From: Hanleya hanleyi
Taxonomy: Eukaryota > Mollusca > Polyplacophora > Lepidopleurida > Hanleyidae
Assembly (NCBI GenBank): GCA_036873755.1
Contig: JAVTVY010037269.1
Location: 62,001-126,000 of the forward strand
Length of the DNA: 64,000 nt
Reading direction: 5' to 3'
Part shown: in pieces, positions 21,076 through 33,639 of the stretch
Layout of the letters: each line of letters starts with the position of its first letter
How positions within the stretch are numbered: the first letter of the stretch is position 1
Notes under the pieces: generated by a model
What the model saw: only the letters and a program-made list of their open reading frames with translations
Told to the model about the DNA's origin: nothing
The model's database searches: none
Position numbers and translations under genes: made by a program

Positions 21076-21217
21076 CGTTAACACACAGGTTGTTAATCTA
21101 CGATTGATTCGGTTCAGCTGTTCTCGTTCGTTCTCAATTCATGAGATAATATCGTCTATGGTAGAGATCAGCTGATGGAGACATTCTGATATGGAATGTG
21201 CTACCCGTATAAGTTAC

Positions 21218-21472
21218 CGAAAACTGACGGTACCAGCAGCTGACGGCGTATGTGGGATTGCATATTTGAAGCTTTTGAATTGCAACACGTTGACAATGAT
21301 CGGGTTGCCTGACGCATCAGTGATTGTCTCATATAATTGTTAATGGTTTCATCGTTGAGATATAGTGAATTTTACAACTGCTCATGACACTGAATCTGCT
21401 CCTCCGTTCAAAGTATTCTTACTCTCAACGACTTTGATATTATCGCAAGGACAACTTTGCCAGTCGTTAACA
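21218..21472 (+). promoter_or_regulatory. 5' flank of the full-length GPCR copies
   Basis: Conserved between unit 1 (here) and unit 2 (46,815-47,074), and repeated once more downstream of each gene (22,679-22,900; remnant at 48,270-48,345). It leads directly into AACAATGCCG. The conservation marks it as the gene's own 5' region, but no specific factor site is identifiable. Confidence 0.45.
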
Positions 21473-22416
21473 ATGCCGGAGATATATGTGTTACCCCCTT
21501 ACATTGCACTGATTATTGTGACCGTCGTGAATAACGCCACTTTTATCCATACAATTTTGAAACAGAGACATCTTCAGACAGTGACTAACCGGATACTCTT
21601 GTCCTTGGCTCTCGAAGATTTTCTCACGGGCGCAATTATTGGTCCTCTCTCTTTGGTCGTGCTTGATGTTCAGGCGAAGTTATACACGTTTTGCGTAACC
21701 ATGATGAGTGTCCTCCTTTGTTGCTCTCTCGTCACTGCCTACCATCTTCTGTTGGTGTCCATCGAGCGGTACATTGCAATAGTATATCCTCTGCGCTATC
21801 ATACTCTCGTCACAGAAAGGAAAGTGAAACTGTGTATTGTAGGGTGTTGGATCATACCGATCATAGTATCTAGTGTCCAGCGATGGGATGGAATACGGCA
21901 GAAGATTTGATTTCTTCGAATAATACGATATGTTGGCTGAATATTTTAGGATGTTCCTATCTCCATTGTGTATTGGCTCAGATAGACATTGCCATCATCA
22001 TTGTTGTAGGACTGTACGTCGGGATATTCAAAGTGGCGGTGAAACAAGCCAGGGAGGTGGCTGTCATACGTTATAACAACTTTGCTTCGCCCGGACAAAT
22101 TGCTCGCTGGACGGAGCGGCCTGAAATTAAGACTGTTTTGGTGTTACTCATGACTGTGGGTCTTTTTATTGGAACGAACATGCCATGGATAATATCGACA
22201 TACGTAGAATGTATGGCAGAGATAGAAATTCCTGTTAGTACTTGGATGATTTGCTCGTTACTGTTTTTCTTAAATTCTATGCTTAACCCCCTTGTATATG
22301 GACTTGGCAACCGTAGTATACGTAAAGCATTTTTCCAATCCCTTTGCAAAAAGAGACGACAGATGAGAACCTCTGGGCACCGTGTTTCTGCGAATGTGAA
22401 TGTCACAGTAGTATAG
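21473..22416 (+). pseudogene. Class A GPCR, full-length but frameshifted (unit 1)
   Basis: The frame starts at ATG 21,473 and encodes TM1-TM4 like the intact unit 2 gene. At about 21,875 unit 1 reads GTGTCCAGCGATGGG where unit 2 reads GTTTCCCAGCGATGGG: one base is missing and the frame shifts. TM5-TM7 and NPLVYGLGN then continue in another frame (21,883-22,416). A TAG at 22,414-22,416 also replaces the GAG codon, removing the last eight residues. LALGDF is changed to LALEDF near the conserved TM2 Asp. It would yield a four-helix truncated product, so it is a pseudogene. Confidence 0.9.
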
Positions 22417-22678
22417 CCGTACAATAACCATGGCACTGGACCAATGAACTATCAGGTATCGTAATCTGGATCGAGCTGTGTACCTGTCACACCAAGGTTT
22501 ATTCAACATTGATATTTGTCAATGAATCGAATATTTATCTGGTTCAACTTTCAAGGTTCAATGCGACGTCCAAATATGTAGCAACTGGAATGAAAGTGTG
22601 AAATCCGATCGACAATATGAATCCCCGAGTACAGGTATTAAGTCCCGACATTCAACAGTTGATCAAGTCCGAAGTTAT

Positions 22679-22921
22679 AAAAAACTGACGATACCAGCAA
22701 CTGACGGCATATGTGGGATTGCATATCTGAAGCTTTTGAATTGCAACATGTTAGCAAGGAATGGGTTGCCTGGCGCATCAGTGATTGTCTCATATAAGTG
22801 CTAATGGTTTCATCGTTGAGATATAGTGAATTGTACAACTGACTGTTATACTGTTATACGACTTTGGTATTATCGCAAGGACCACTTTGAAGTCGTTAAC
22901 AATGCCGGGGATATATGTGTG
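22679..22921 (+). pseudogene. Orphan GPCR 5' region with start codon
   Basis: The whole 5' flank seen at 21,218-21,472 is repeated here, including GACTTTGGTATTATCGCAAGG and AACAATGCCGGGGATATATG at 22,898. After about six codons the receptor sequence stops. This is the head of a further receptor gene whose body has been deleted, which points to an ancestral tandem array. Confidence 0.75.
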
Positions 22922-23639
22922 TGTCACAAAGTCACAAAACACTTCAACGCGATTGTCATTCCTTTATTTGTTACTCGGCAGCATCAGTTGATCACCAAAC
23001 CAGTATTGTAACAACTATGGACCGTGACTCTCATTTTTTTTTACTACTGTGCAAAAATATCAAAAAAAGTTCAGAGATTCTCATTTCTCCACAGTTTGAG
23101 AAAACATATCGAAAATGTATCTCAAACAGTGAGAACATTGACAGTGACTAGGGGAGAACAGTGACAGTGACTAGGGGAGCGATATTAGGTAGGCTAGCAG
23201 CAGAACCTGTAATAGACAAAGTACCCTTTTAGTAACCATGGTAATCCATGAAATCTTCCATCTATATTTACTCACATTATGTGTATACCCAATATACCCT
23301 TGCAGAACTATACCAGTAGCTCGTGTGAGCTTATATGCAAATTAAAGAGACGTGTTATTTGTACTGCAATAGTGCCACCTGGTAAGTATGCGATATATTA
23401 TGCGCGACTGATAATACCATGATCATTGCAATAATCTTCAGCCCGGAAGGTTGGTTCACAGGATTGGACATTGCCCTATAGAAGCGACTTTTATGGCTAA
23501 ACTGCCAGTTGAATTCTATCATATTCGAATCCTTAATACATGTACATGTCTAATACAGAAAAGCACACTAACCCCATATTTCCACCTAACCGACCAAGTG
23601 CCTTAAATCAATCAAATAATTTCATGAGACCAACTTATT
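22922..23639. other. Non-coding unit sequence
   Basis: Shared with 48,390-49,100. It contains a short GACAGTGACTAGGGGAGAAC repeat (23,138-23,180). No gene. Confidence 0.55.
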
Positions 23640-24356
23640 AATTATTCAATATTTTTATAAATGTCAAAGAAATAAAAGAAAAATTAAGCACTGATACAAT
23701 ACATGTTGGTAACTGGTTATTAGCAAATAAGCTCATCCTCAACATATTTAAGACAAAAAGTTTGTTAATTGGAAGCGCGCAAAAGCTTGTTTTGAGCTGT
23801 TAATCTTTGTATTTATGCTAATAACATTGCAATAGAAACTGTAACTGAAATAAAATTATCAGGCATTGTCATTGATCAGACGTTATCACGGAAACAACAT
23901 GTTATTTACTCATGATTGCACGAAAAATAGGTATTTTAAAACATCTTCGTTATTGTATGTTACGAAGTACTGCACTCAAGGTTTACAATGTTATTATTTT
24001 TTCCCATTTCGAATATTGTTGAACTGTTTGGGGAAACAACAATATTTGCTTTTTTAAAGTTTTTAAAAATTATTTAGAATTATTATTATTTATTATTATT
24101 TTTATTATTATAATTTTTTATTTTTTTATTTTATTTTTTTTGTATATAACTAAGTTAGTTTATTACTATATTGTTTATTATTAATAATGTGTTACATACA
24201 AATATATGTTACTGGTTTTATATTATACATTATCATATTTCATTTAATCATATTTACTAATGCTGTGTATACCTTTGAAGGGCCACAATGCAAACTAGCT
24301 CCCCTGGCGCTAATTGTGTACAACCCTCACAAAATAAAGGAATTATTATTATTATT
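23640..24356 (+). mobile_element. Decayed CR1-like LINE 3' fragment
   Basis: Codons around 23,715-23,795 read WLLANKLILN...KTKSLLIGSAQKL, the segment after RT motif C in CR1-like LINEs. A later piece near 23,860-24,050 is out of frame. It ends in ACAAAATAAAGG and a TTA microsatellite (24,340-24,366). It is an independent insertion from the 13,480 element and is absent from the matching place in unit 2, where another LINE fragment sits (49,130-50,301). Confidence 0.7.
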
Positions 24357-24368
24357 ACTATTATTATA

Positions 24369-24727
24369 ACTAATTGGTCAATTACAATTCACTGAATGAT
24401 TGATCAGTAAGTCAATTAATTGGTCAATTGCATTTTACTGAATGATTATTCAATACTTCGATTAATTTATAGTTTTCCAGTTCACAATTCACCAGCTTAT
24501 TCAATAACACAGTGACATACATTAGTAGTGATTGTTCAATAATTCTCAAATCACAACATTACAACATTAATCTATTCCATAGAAATGTATTTCAATCTGA
24601 TAACAATTTAATTAATCACCTAATGATAATGAGCATATAGATATTTATTTCCTGAGAAAATAATGATATAATCTTCCAGCATTAATTCCTGGTAGGAATA
24701 ATGAGGTGATCCCTCCAACCATGACCT
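24369..24727. other. Non-coding unit sequence
   Basis: Shared with 50,310-50,654. No gene. Confidence 0.5.
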
Positions 24728-24985
24728 GATTCAGATTCAGATTAATTTATTACGCCCAGACCCCTCGGTGGTATATGGGGGAAAATACATCATACATAAT
24801 AATGACAGAAACGGCAAAAAAGAAGAAAAAAGAAGAAGAGTGCTTATCAAATTAATACGGTGAACAGTCAAGCACTAATTTTTACACGGGAGTATTTTAC
24901 AGGGATGATATATATACATATATATGAATTATACAATTGTTCGGCCCGTAATCAAAATACTTTATATAGGAGGTGCTAGTATAAA
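24728..24985 (-). mobile_element. Minus-strand LINE 3' tail
   Basis: Read on the minus strand, the end is AATAAATTAATCTGAATC with a TCTGAA repeat, a polyadenylation signal followed by a short-repeat tail as in many LINEs. No coding part is recognisable. Confidence 0.5.
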
Positions 24986-24989
24986 TTAT

Positions 24990-27930
24990 TTTTCTGGATA
25001 GATACTAGACTAAGGGAGTTAATTGGCGTATTATGAGTATAAATGGATATTATCTCCCCTTGTCTTTAATAAGAACGGCACTAGTGTGGTTGATTACTCA
25101 ATGGTGGCTCAGCATTACGTCAATAACATCGAAAGTTTTTGTGTAATGGATTTCAATGTATTTTCAGACCACGCACCAATTGCACAACGTTGCAAAGTCC
25201 AATCTGTGGAACAATGTAAAATTTTTCGAAGTGCTCCTGTGTTTAAGACTAAAGTCAAGTGGAGTGATGAAAATAGCCCATTAATTGGTGAATACCTGAA
25301 TATTAATATAGACAGATTGCGGGACACACTATGTAGTCAGGACACTGTTGACGAAAAAGCGACGAATTTTACTCAAATTCTTGGGGAGATTGTTGGGAAA
25401 TTTTGTTCACATGAAGTTAGAATGAATACTGTTAGCAGTGAACAAACGAAAGCAAAACAAGACCAGCCATGGTTTAATGATGAATGTCGAGCGGCACATG
25501 CTGAGTATATTACAGCCCTGGCTAAGTTTAATACGAACAGGTGTATTGTAAATAGGGTCAAATTATGTCAGGTGAAATTGAATTATAAAAGATTTGTTAT
25601 CCGTTGTAGGAATCACTACAGAAGGATAGAAGGATAGGAGTATTTGAAGAAAAATAATTCGAAGGAATTTTTTAGTAAGCTTAAATCAACTAAGACAAAT
25701 GTTAGTAAAAATATTGTTATAAATGAATTTCATGAGCATTTCTATAATTTAGCTATGAACAAAGATGATATTGAGGAGTATGATGAAGGAGATTGTATTA
25801 ATTATGATAACGTTAGTTGCAGCGATGATCCCCCAAGTATCTTCCATGAGTTAGATGAATATATTACGGATGCTGAAAAACTTGCTGTAATTAAATGTCT
25901 AAAACAAGATAAAAGTCCTGGATCAGATGATGTACTTAATGAACTATTTATTGAATTCCAAGATATACTGTTACCTTTGTTAGTGAATTTATTTAATCAA
26001 ATATTGTAGTCGGGTTTATTCCCACGTGCATGGGCGGAAGGAATTATTGTACCAGTATACAAAAAGGGGAATATTGATGATGTCAATAATTATCGAGGAA
26101 TTACACTTGTGAGTCATATAGCAAAGTTATTTACCTCAGTACTGAACAATAGATTACTTAGATGGCACCAGGATAATGATGTAATTACGGATGCCCAGAT
26201 GGGATTTAAAAGTGGCCATGGAACACAAGACGCAATTTTTGTCTTAAATTCATTAATTAGTAAGTTTTTAAGTAATAAGAAAAAATTATATTGTTGTTTT
26301 GTTGACTATAAAAGAGCGTTTGACTCTGCGCAGCATTCCGAAGGAAGGAATAGGTGGGAAGATGTTAACAGTTATTAAGTCATTGTATCAGTCCGTAAGA
26401 GTATGTGTAAGATGGAAAGGGGAATGCCCAAATTTCTTTAAGTCAACACTCGCATTAATGCAAGGAGAATGCTTATCACCTATTCTGTTTTCGTTATTTG
26501 TCAACGATCTAGAGATGGAGCTATTTCATAAGAATTGCTCTTCTGTTGAAATTAGAAATATTAATTTGTTTTGTTAATGTACGCTGATGATACCGTTATT
26601 ATAGCAGAGTCTGCAGATGAGCTGCAGCACATGTTGAACAGTCTTAATGAATATTGTGACCAATGGGGATTAACCATAAATAATGAAAAGACGAAAATAG
26701 TTATATTCCGCCAAGGATAGAAAAGTCCGAATGATGTTTTTGTGTTGACCAACCAACAAATAGAAGTTATAAACTCTTTTGTGTATTTGGAAATATGTAT
26801 AAACTATAATGGAAATTATTTTAAAATGTGCCAACAGCAATTGGCTCAACAAAGTAAAAGGGCTATGTATGGATTACGGAATAAACTGTCACGGTAGGAA
26901 TTTAATGTTTATACAAAGCTATCTATGTTTTATAGCTATGTAGGTAGTATTATGAATTATGGTTGCGAAGTCTGGGGATTTCACCCTGCTAAGGATATTG
27001 AGATAGTTCATATGGGTTATTGTAAAGAGGTTTTAGGAGTATCAAAAAATACTACAAATTGTATGGTTAATTCTGAATTAGGTAGGTGCTCAATGTCTGT
27101 CATAAGAAAAGGAAGAATTATGAAATATTGGTCAAAGTTACTCAATATTGATAACTGTTTGCTTCGATCTGTGTATGAAGATATGCACGATACATGTAGT
27201 AATGCTCTCAACACGGATAATTGGCTTAATTTAGTTAGAAAGGAGTTGCAAAAAACAGGATTGATGGAATAACCAATATATTAATGATGTGCCCCGTTTT
27301 CTAAGAATGTTTCGACAAACAATATTTGATCATTTTATACAAGACATAAGGTCAAAGATGCAAGGGATGTTCAAATGTATTTTGTATAAGCATCTGACAG
27401 ATATTCACTGCTTACAATTTTATTTGCAGAAACCAATATTACATAGATATCATCATTATTTGTCTCGATATAGAATGTCTGCTCATGAGTTATGAATACA
27501 ACAAGGAAGATATTGAAAGGCAGATCGTAGCCAAAGATTATGCAAAAAGTGTGAACTTGAGTTAGTGGAAGATGAATATCATTTTATTATTATTTGTCCT
27601 ACTTATAAGCAGTTTAGGGTCTCATATATTAAGCAGTATTACTGAGAAAAACCTTCTGTATTTAAGTTAATCCAACTCTTATCTGTACACAATGTGAAAG
27701 AGTTGCTTAAATTAAGTAAATATTTAGAAAAATGTACAAAATCAGAGACCAGTGAAACAATAGTAGCCCACTCTCCACTGTATATGACTCTAGATTATAC
27801 CAACAAGCGATGTAGCTTACGGATATAAACTTACTATGACATGCATTCACGATAAAAACAGTAAGCTATATAGTTACAGTATTAACTGCGTATTTGATCA
27901 TGCTGAGTTGATTTTTTTTTATGAAACATG
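24990..27930 (+). mobile_element. LINE-A copy 2
   Basis: 5'-truncated within the endonuclease domain, otherwise the fuller of the two copies. It aligns with 1-2,480 from 25,388 on with few differences. The 5' boundary near 24,990 is approximate. Confidence 0.8.
25023..27640 (+). pseudogene. LINE-A endonuclease/RT ORF, broken (unit 2)
   Basis: The first frame (25,023-25,637) carries the end of an apurinic/apyrimidinic-type endonuclease, with VVDYSMV and the catalytic FSDHAPI motif near 25,165, then a connector with QPWFNDECRAAHAEY. The RT follows in 25,644-26,009 (KSPGSDDV), 26,109-26,378 (NYRGITLV nearby, FVDYKRAFD), 26,299-26,577 (SPILFSLFVNDL) and 26,580-26,720 (YADDTVII). The C-terminal parts are at 26,925-27,272 and a CCHC-like region near 27,530-27,620. 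A TAG at 26,007-26,009 and frameshifts are shared with unit 1. The N-terminal endonuclease half is missing. Confidence 0.85.
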
Positions 27931-28132
27931 TGTGGTATAATTCAGTTTTGGATTCTGGCAAAATGGTCTGTAATATAGCACATAAACTTTAATATTTTGA
28001 TCATCTTGGGTACATGCTTTGTCCTACAGAGGTCAATCATCTTAAACAAAGATGGGTATGTAACATTATACTTATTTAGATATTTTTCTTGTTGTTGTGA
28101 ACGGAGAAACTATAACTGAAAATCTGAACATT

Positions 28133-29300
28133 TGACGCAAAAACTCAACCTGTCACTACTGAAGAATTATATACAACAAACATCTGGTTAAATGAAAACA
28201 TCAAAGTAAATAACCAATCGATTTTTTATAAGAATTGGTATGACAGCAATGTATACTGTATTGGGGATTTGATTGACAATAAAGGTGAATTCTTAGACTA
28301 TGAATCTTTCATCAATATACACAACACAAAATCCAATTATTTAGAGTATTGGGGTGTTTGTAAAGCGATAAAGTCGCACATCAGCCACTATAATCTGAAA
28401 TTGGTACCACGACTGACATATAATGTAGAAATGCCTTTCAAACTCCGGATCATATTGAAAAGCTTGAAAGGGTGTCGAGATATTTACACTTTGGTCAAAA
28501 ACAAGATAATCCCCAAAAGCCAAGAAAAATATGATATTGTGTCTACTGGGGAATGGAAATTTATATACATGGTACCTTTTAAGTGTTGCAAAAATACAAA
28601 ATTGCAGTGGTTGCAGTACAGAATAAACCACCGTATTCTAGCAACAAACAAACTTCTTGTACAAATGAAAGTGAGAAATGACGATAAATGTACTTTTTGT
28701 AAACAGCAGACTGAAACAATCGAGCATCTATTCTATGAATGTGAAATTATTGATGAGCTAATGGAATCTTTAAGTAGCTGGATATACAGAAAAACTGATA
28801 TTTTGTTAAATATTACCCGAAAACAAATCTTGTTCGGCATAACAAAAACTGAAAATTATTATAAACCGATCAATTTCATTCTGCTGATTACTAAATATTA
28901 TATCTACAAATGTAGATGTCAAGGAAAAATTGTACACATTACTGGTTTACAGCACGATGTCAAAAATTTCCTATTTATTGAGCAGTCAATTGCTATGAAA
29001 AACGATATGATAGACAAATTTAATACCGAATGGTATTTGTGGTTAAAATTAATGTAACTGCTCGCGGTTTTTTGTATTTATTTTATTTTTTGTTTTAGAG
29101 TACCACTTCGGCACAGACTTTCTGTAAATTGTATATGTACAGATAAGCTTGCAAATGTAATATTCACGTATTCGTACTGTATTTACAAAGTTCCAAGTAG
29201 GGTACAAATATGATGGTAAGAATTAATATTTCAATGCATTGTCTGTAAATATATAATAAAAATTCTGTGGCAATAAATGCACATTATAAAAAAAATTAAA
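28133..29300 (+). mobile_element. Tx1-like LINE fragment, uninterrupted (unit 2)
   Basis: A 1,168-bp insertion with AAATCTGAACATT at 28,120-28,132 and 29,301-29,313, inside the CR1-like LINE. It is the empty-site reference for the three insertions that split the unit 1 copy. Confidence 0.9.
28136..29057 (+). pseudogene. Tx1-like LINE ORF2 C-terminus (unit 2)
   Basis: A continuous open frame runs from about 28,136, just after the target duplication, to TAA 29,055-29,057; its first Met-type start is at 28,269. It shows the C-terminal thumb/connector features of Tx1-group ORF2: NIWLNENI, SIFYKNWYDS, LQWLQYRINHRIL and the CCHC-type knuckle CTFCKQQTETIEHLFYEC. RT and endonuclease are absent. The frame is intact across the sites where H1, H2 and the TATAA element sit in unit 1, so this is the state before those insertions. 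Confidence 0.85.
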
Positions 29301-29313
29301 AAATCTGAACATT

Positions 29314-31009
29314 GGAAACTGGGTTAATGAGTATTTTACCTCAATAGGAAGTGAGATAGGCAAACACTTCGATAACTCTCTTCCTTCAATGAAGAACCGA
29401 GTGCCAAACGATACGAACATTGAAATTTCTCCAATTACAGAACAATTTGTAGCAGCCCAGATAAACGACATGTCTGCCGGTAAAGCACAGGGTCTGGATG
29501 GTATCTCAATAGCACTTTTAAAGAAATCTGTAAAACATATCAGTAAACCTTTAGCATTTATTTTTAACTTATCCCTGTCAACGGGAAATATTTGTTGATG
29601 ACTGGAAATTAGCCAGGGTTACACCGCTGCACAAATCTAGGGATGTTACCGACATATCAACTTATCGCCCAATTTCTATTTTACCAATTGTTAGCAAAAT
29701 AATCGAGCGGCATGTACATAACTGTTTTTATCACTTTTTAGATAGCAACAGTTGTTATATCCAAAATCAGTCTAGTTTTCGACCAAACCACTCTTGTGAA
29801 ACCGCTCTAACCAATATGGTAGATAGATGGTTAAAGGATATTGATGATGGACTTTTAACTGGTGTTGTATTCTTAGACTTACGGAAAGCGTTTGATACTG
29901 TTAATCACGCTGTCTTATTACATAAACTCTCTTACTATGGTGCACGAATGTTTACTAAAATGGTTCAAGTCCTTCCTAGGGGACAGAAAACAATGTGTAA
30001 CATGGACAGGAACAAAGTCAGAGTTGAAAGGAGTAGATATAGGAGTCCCCCAAGGGTCTATTTTGGGACCATTATTTTTTATTTTGTATATCAATGACCT
30101 CCCTGATTGTCTCACATACTCCAATTTAGACTTACATGCTGATGACAGCTCGCAATCTTGTAGTGGTAAACATGTATCGGAAATAGAGACAAAACTGAAC
30201 ACAGACCTAGAATATATTAACAAATGGATGTTCATAAACAAACTGAGCTTGAATCTGATGAAAACAAAGTGTATGCTCATAGGATCCCCACAGAAGTTAG
30301 CTAGGTCACTTCTTTTGTCAATAAGGTTGAACAATGTTCCGGTAGAAAGTGTTAATGAATTTAAACTCTTGGGCATTGTTATTGATTATACACTGACTTG
30401 GCAAAATCATTTATCACAACTGTGTAAAAAAATCTCTAAGAAACTAGGTGTTTTAAGGCGTGTTAGCCATTTTATGCCTCGTCATACTGTGGTTTTATTG
30501 TATAATGCACTTGTTTGTCCTCACTTTGAATTTTGTTCTACTGTTTGGGGCAATGTTTCAAATCAGTAGTCAATTCATATGTTGTATAAATTGCAGAAAA
30601 GAGCGGCTAGAATCATTTTAAAACCTACTGACTTCTTAACTCCCACTGCTGATCTTTTTAAAATGCTAAACTGGTTGCAAATTGAAGACAGAATTATATA
30701 CAAACGAGCTGTTTTAGCTTATAAAGTTTTTAACAACATTGCCCCACGGTACTTAAATTGTTTTACCACTGTTACAAATATTCATAATTATAATACACGC
30801 GCCGCAAGGCGTGATGATTTGTATCTCTCGAAGCACCGAACCCAGTCTTTTAAAAAAAGCTTTATTTACTCCGCCACTGTTTTATGGAATAGCCTTATAT
30901 ATAGTGCTTCTATTAAAAATTCTACAAATGTACAGTCTTTTAAAAGAGCGTATATCAAGTCGTATTTTAAACGCTAAACTCTGTTTTAAGATGACTGTGG
31001 TGCTGTGGC

Positions 31010-31042
<33 letters not shown>

Positions 31043-31250
31043 TTTATGTTTATTTAAATCTAAAAAAAAATTATTTAATTTATGCTATTGTATAATACTG
31101 TATAGTTTTACCCGCTACGTAATATTAATTTTACTAATATTGTATATATGTTTAAATGCAGGGCTATAATGGAAACTAGTTCTCGAACTAATTGTGTAAC
31201 CCTGGATAAATAAAGGTTCTATCTATCTATCTATCTATCTATCTATTTCT
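29314..31250 (+). mobile_element. CR1-like LINE, unit 2 copy
   Basis: Uninterrupted counterpart of 8,474-13,480. It ends in TTA repeats (31,009-31,041), the 3' sequence CCTGGATAAATAAAGG and ATCT repeats (31,217-31,250). Confidence 0.85.
29320..30977 (+). pseudogene. CR1-like LINE reverse transcriptase, broken (unit 2)
   Basis: RT blocks in order: AGKAQGLDGISIALLKK (about 29,475), YRPISILP (about 29,662), LDLRKAFDTVNH (about 29,875), GVPQGSILGPLFFILYINDL (about 30,040-30,100) and a motif C changed from YADDS to HADDS (about 30,137). The C-terminal domain lies in 30,130-30,569 and 30,579-30,977. Frameshifts near 29,600 and 29,940 and a TAG at 30,567-30,569 break it. It is a fossil; the LINE clade (CR1, L2 or relative) is an inference from motif style and the microsatellite tail. 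Confidence 0.85.
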
Positions 31251-31789
31251 CGTAAATTATAGAAGGACATATAAGCAGCTAATGGTATTCATCACCAATA
31301 GATTTATTGTCACATAATTCACACCACACTACCATTGATCATTACCACACTATCGAGAAAGTGCAAAATATTACTTGTAAATTTCTCAATCAAATAATTG
31401 AGTTCTTCATAGGTTAAAAAGGAATATCCACTAAATCCAAACCTTTGTTTTTATTTCTAATATTTACATTTGTCAGGATCTGGTAAACGTTCTATTTTCA
31501 TTTACTTGATTTTACCTGCATTAGCTGTACATCTGTAGCCTTTACTAGACCATACCAAAAGCACCAACACACAGTGGGTAGATGGGCACACCTCTGCCTG
31601 AATAAATTTAGAAATTTATAAATAAAACACTAAATATGCTTGTATATACGGCCACTTCATGTTGCGCTATATCATTGCGTATTAACTTAAACCAGGGACA
31701 GAAAATTATCTCGTGCATCAGCTACACAAGGATGATATTACCTTGAAATCTAGATCATAAGATGTGTAACACTTAGTCATGAAATATGT
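31251..31789. other. Non-coding unit sequence
   Basis: Counterpart of 13,480-14,010. From about 31,340 it also matches unit 3. Confidence 0.5.
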
Positions 31790-32161
31790 CGGAACAATCA
31801 ATTATCTAACCGCCACTAATTTCAGGAGTTGTAAAATTATTCAATACGTATGAATAATTATATTACATTTAAATTCAACAAATTTTATCAACGTTTCTTG
31901 GTTTGTTACATTACAACACATATAAGGGAAGTGGGAAGAGGTGCCGACATACTGACACAGTCACATGACTTCACAGTATATAGTCTTCCGGTTAACCGAT
32001 TCTAAAGCACATACCAAGAATCTACATGTCTTATCAATATAGCAGGGCTGACGTAAGCTGCAATGGCCTAATTCCATGTGCGCTGAATGTAGGCAGCCGA
32101 CCTCTGTTCCAGAAACATCTGTCGCTTAACATAATATTGGCGATCGGAAATAAAGAGAGAC
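31790..32161. repeat. Long direct repeat, left copy (unit 2)
   Basis: Repeated at 32,750-33,018 around the Tx1-like fragment. It contains the Crypton-like piece at 31,913-31,990. Confidence 0.75.
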
Positions 32162-32749
32162 ATTATCATTCATATTTTCTGGGAATGTAACAAAATAAAA
32201 GCAATTTGGACGAAAATAGAAAAATGGTTAGCAACAGCCGGGATTATGATTAAACTCTCTGCCGATCGGGTAATCTTAGGATTAACAGGATCTCAATACA
32301 AATCTTTGGATTATTTATTAATTGGTATAAAATACTTTATTTACAAAATGAAAGCACTTAACAGAATTCCGAATTTAGACGACATTCTGAGAAGCTTAAA
32401 ATATATGCACGAGACCGATAGACTTATCAGATATCAAAACTGTGAGTGGAGAATTTTTGAAAAATATTGGTCTTCACTTCATCTATTGCTAAGAGAATGA
32501 TTTATTGAAAATGCTGTTTGCTACATATGCGATTACTGCCATATATCCGTAGCTTAGTTATACATGGAAGTAGACACCTACTTTAACTTCACGGCTTATA
32601 TGAAGGGAATTATCATTGCACTGATGGGATATCTGGAAATGTGTATGCTCTGAGGGTTTTTTTTTGCTTTCTTTTAGGTTCTTTATAATGCTTCAATGTG
32701 ATATATGAATGTGTATGTCGAAAATTATCAAATATATATAAAAAAAATT
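32162..32749 (+). mobile_element. Short Tx1-like LINE 3' fragment (unit 2)
   Basis: Counterpart of 14,385-14,976. Its open frame 32,246-32,500 encodes a LINE C-terminus ending LLLRE, with several substitutions from the unit 1 copy. Confidence 0.75.
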
Positions 32750-33018
32750 AAATATGTCAGAGCAATCAATTATCTAACCGCCAATAATTTCAGGAGTTGT
32801 AAAATTATTCAATACGTATGAATAATTATATTACATTTGAATTCAACACATTTTATCAACGTGTCTTGTTTTGTTACATGTCTTATCAATATAGCAGGGC
32901 TGACGTGAGCTGAAATGGCCTAATTCCACGTGCTCTGAATGTATGCAGCCGACCTCTGTTCCAGAAACACCTGTCGCTTAACATAATATTGGCGATCGGA
33001 AATAAAGAGAGACATTAG
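32750..33018. repeat. Long direct repeat, right copy (unit 2)
   Basis: Second copy of 31,790-32,161. It lacks the Crypton-like piece and the 65-bp Penelope-like tail present in unit 1. Confidence 0.7.
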
Positions 33019-33148
33019 TATGAACTGTTTTCTACACAAACCTGATTTTGCGCTTTAAAATCTTCGCAGATCAGTGTCTGGAAAGGACAACGATATTTAC
33101 TAAACCTTCCTAAAGAAGGCAAAACAACTCATTCTATGCCTGTCATGT

Positions 33149-33470
33149 GTGCTATCAGCAATTCTCCGTTACATTCCACCGATTATCGTGACAGTCGTAA
33201 ATAACGCCACTTTTATTCACACAACTTTGAAACAGAGACATCTTCAGACAGTGATTAACCGGATACTCTTGTCCTTGTCTCTCGGAGATTTTCTCACGGG
33301 CACAATTATTGCTCCACTCAGTTTGGTCGAGCTCGACGATCAGGCGAAGGGATCAATGTTTTGTGTAATCATGGTGAGTTTCCTTCTTTGTTGCCTTCTC
33401 GTCACTGTCTACCATCTTCTGCAATAGTGTCCATGGAGCGGTAGATTGCAAAAGTATATTCTCTGCGCTA
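33149..33470 (+). pseudogene. Class A GPCR pseudogene, TM1-TM3 part (unit 2, split copy)
   Basis: Same architecture as 15,445-15,772: TM1 (NNATFIHT), TM2 (LSLSLGDFLTG) and TM3 up to VYHLL, then CAATAG creates a stop before the ERY box. No in-frame ATG is seen at the start. The receptor resumes only as a scrap at 34,690-34,800, after a Penelope-like remnant. Confidence 0.85.
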
Positions 33471-33639
33471 TGGCCATGGCCCCCAATATGTTCAGCAAAA
33501 AATAAACACGCACATAAAACCAAGCAAAAAAAAAGCAGAGAGAGAGAAAAAATAAAAAAAAATAAAAATAGAAATAAAAAAACGAGTAAAGTGAAAAAAT
33601 GGAGATCTTACTTTCCAATAAGTATGAGGAGCACAAGAA

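Noticed and set aside
22071..22436. Minus-strand 121-codon frames opposite the receptor 3' half (also 47,674-48,039)
   Set aside because: They are shadows of the receptor coding sequence on the plus strand.
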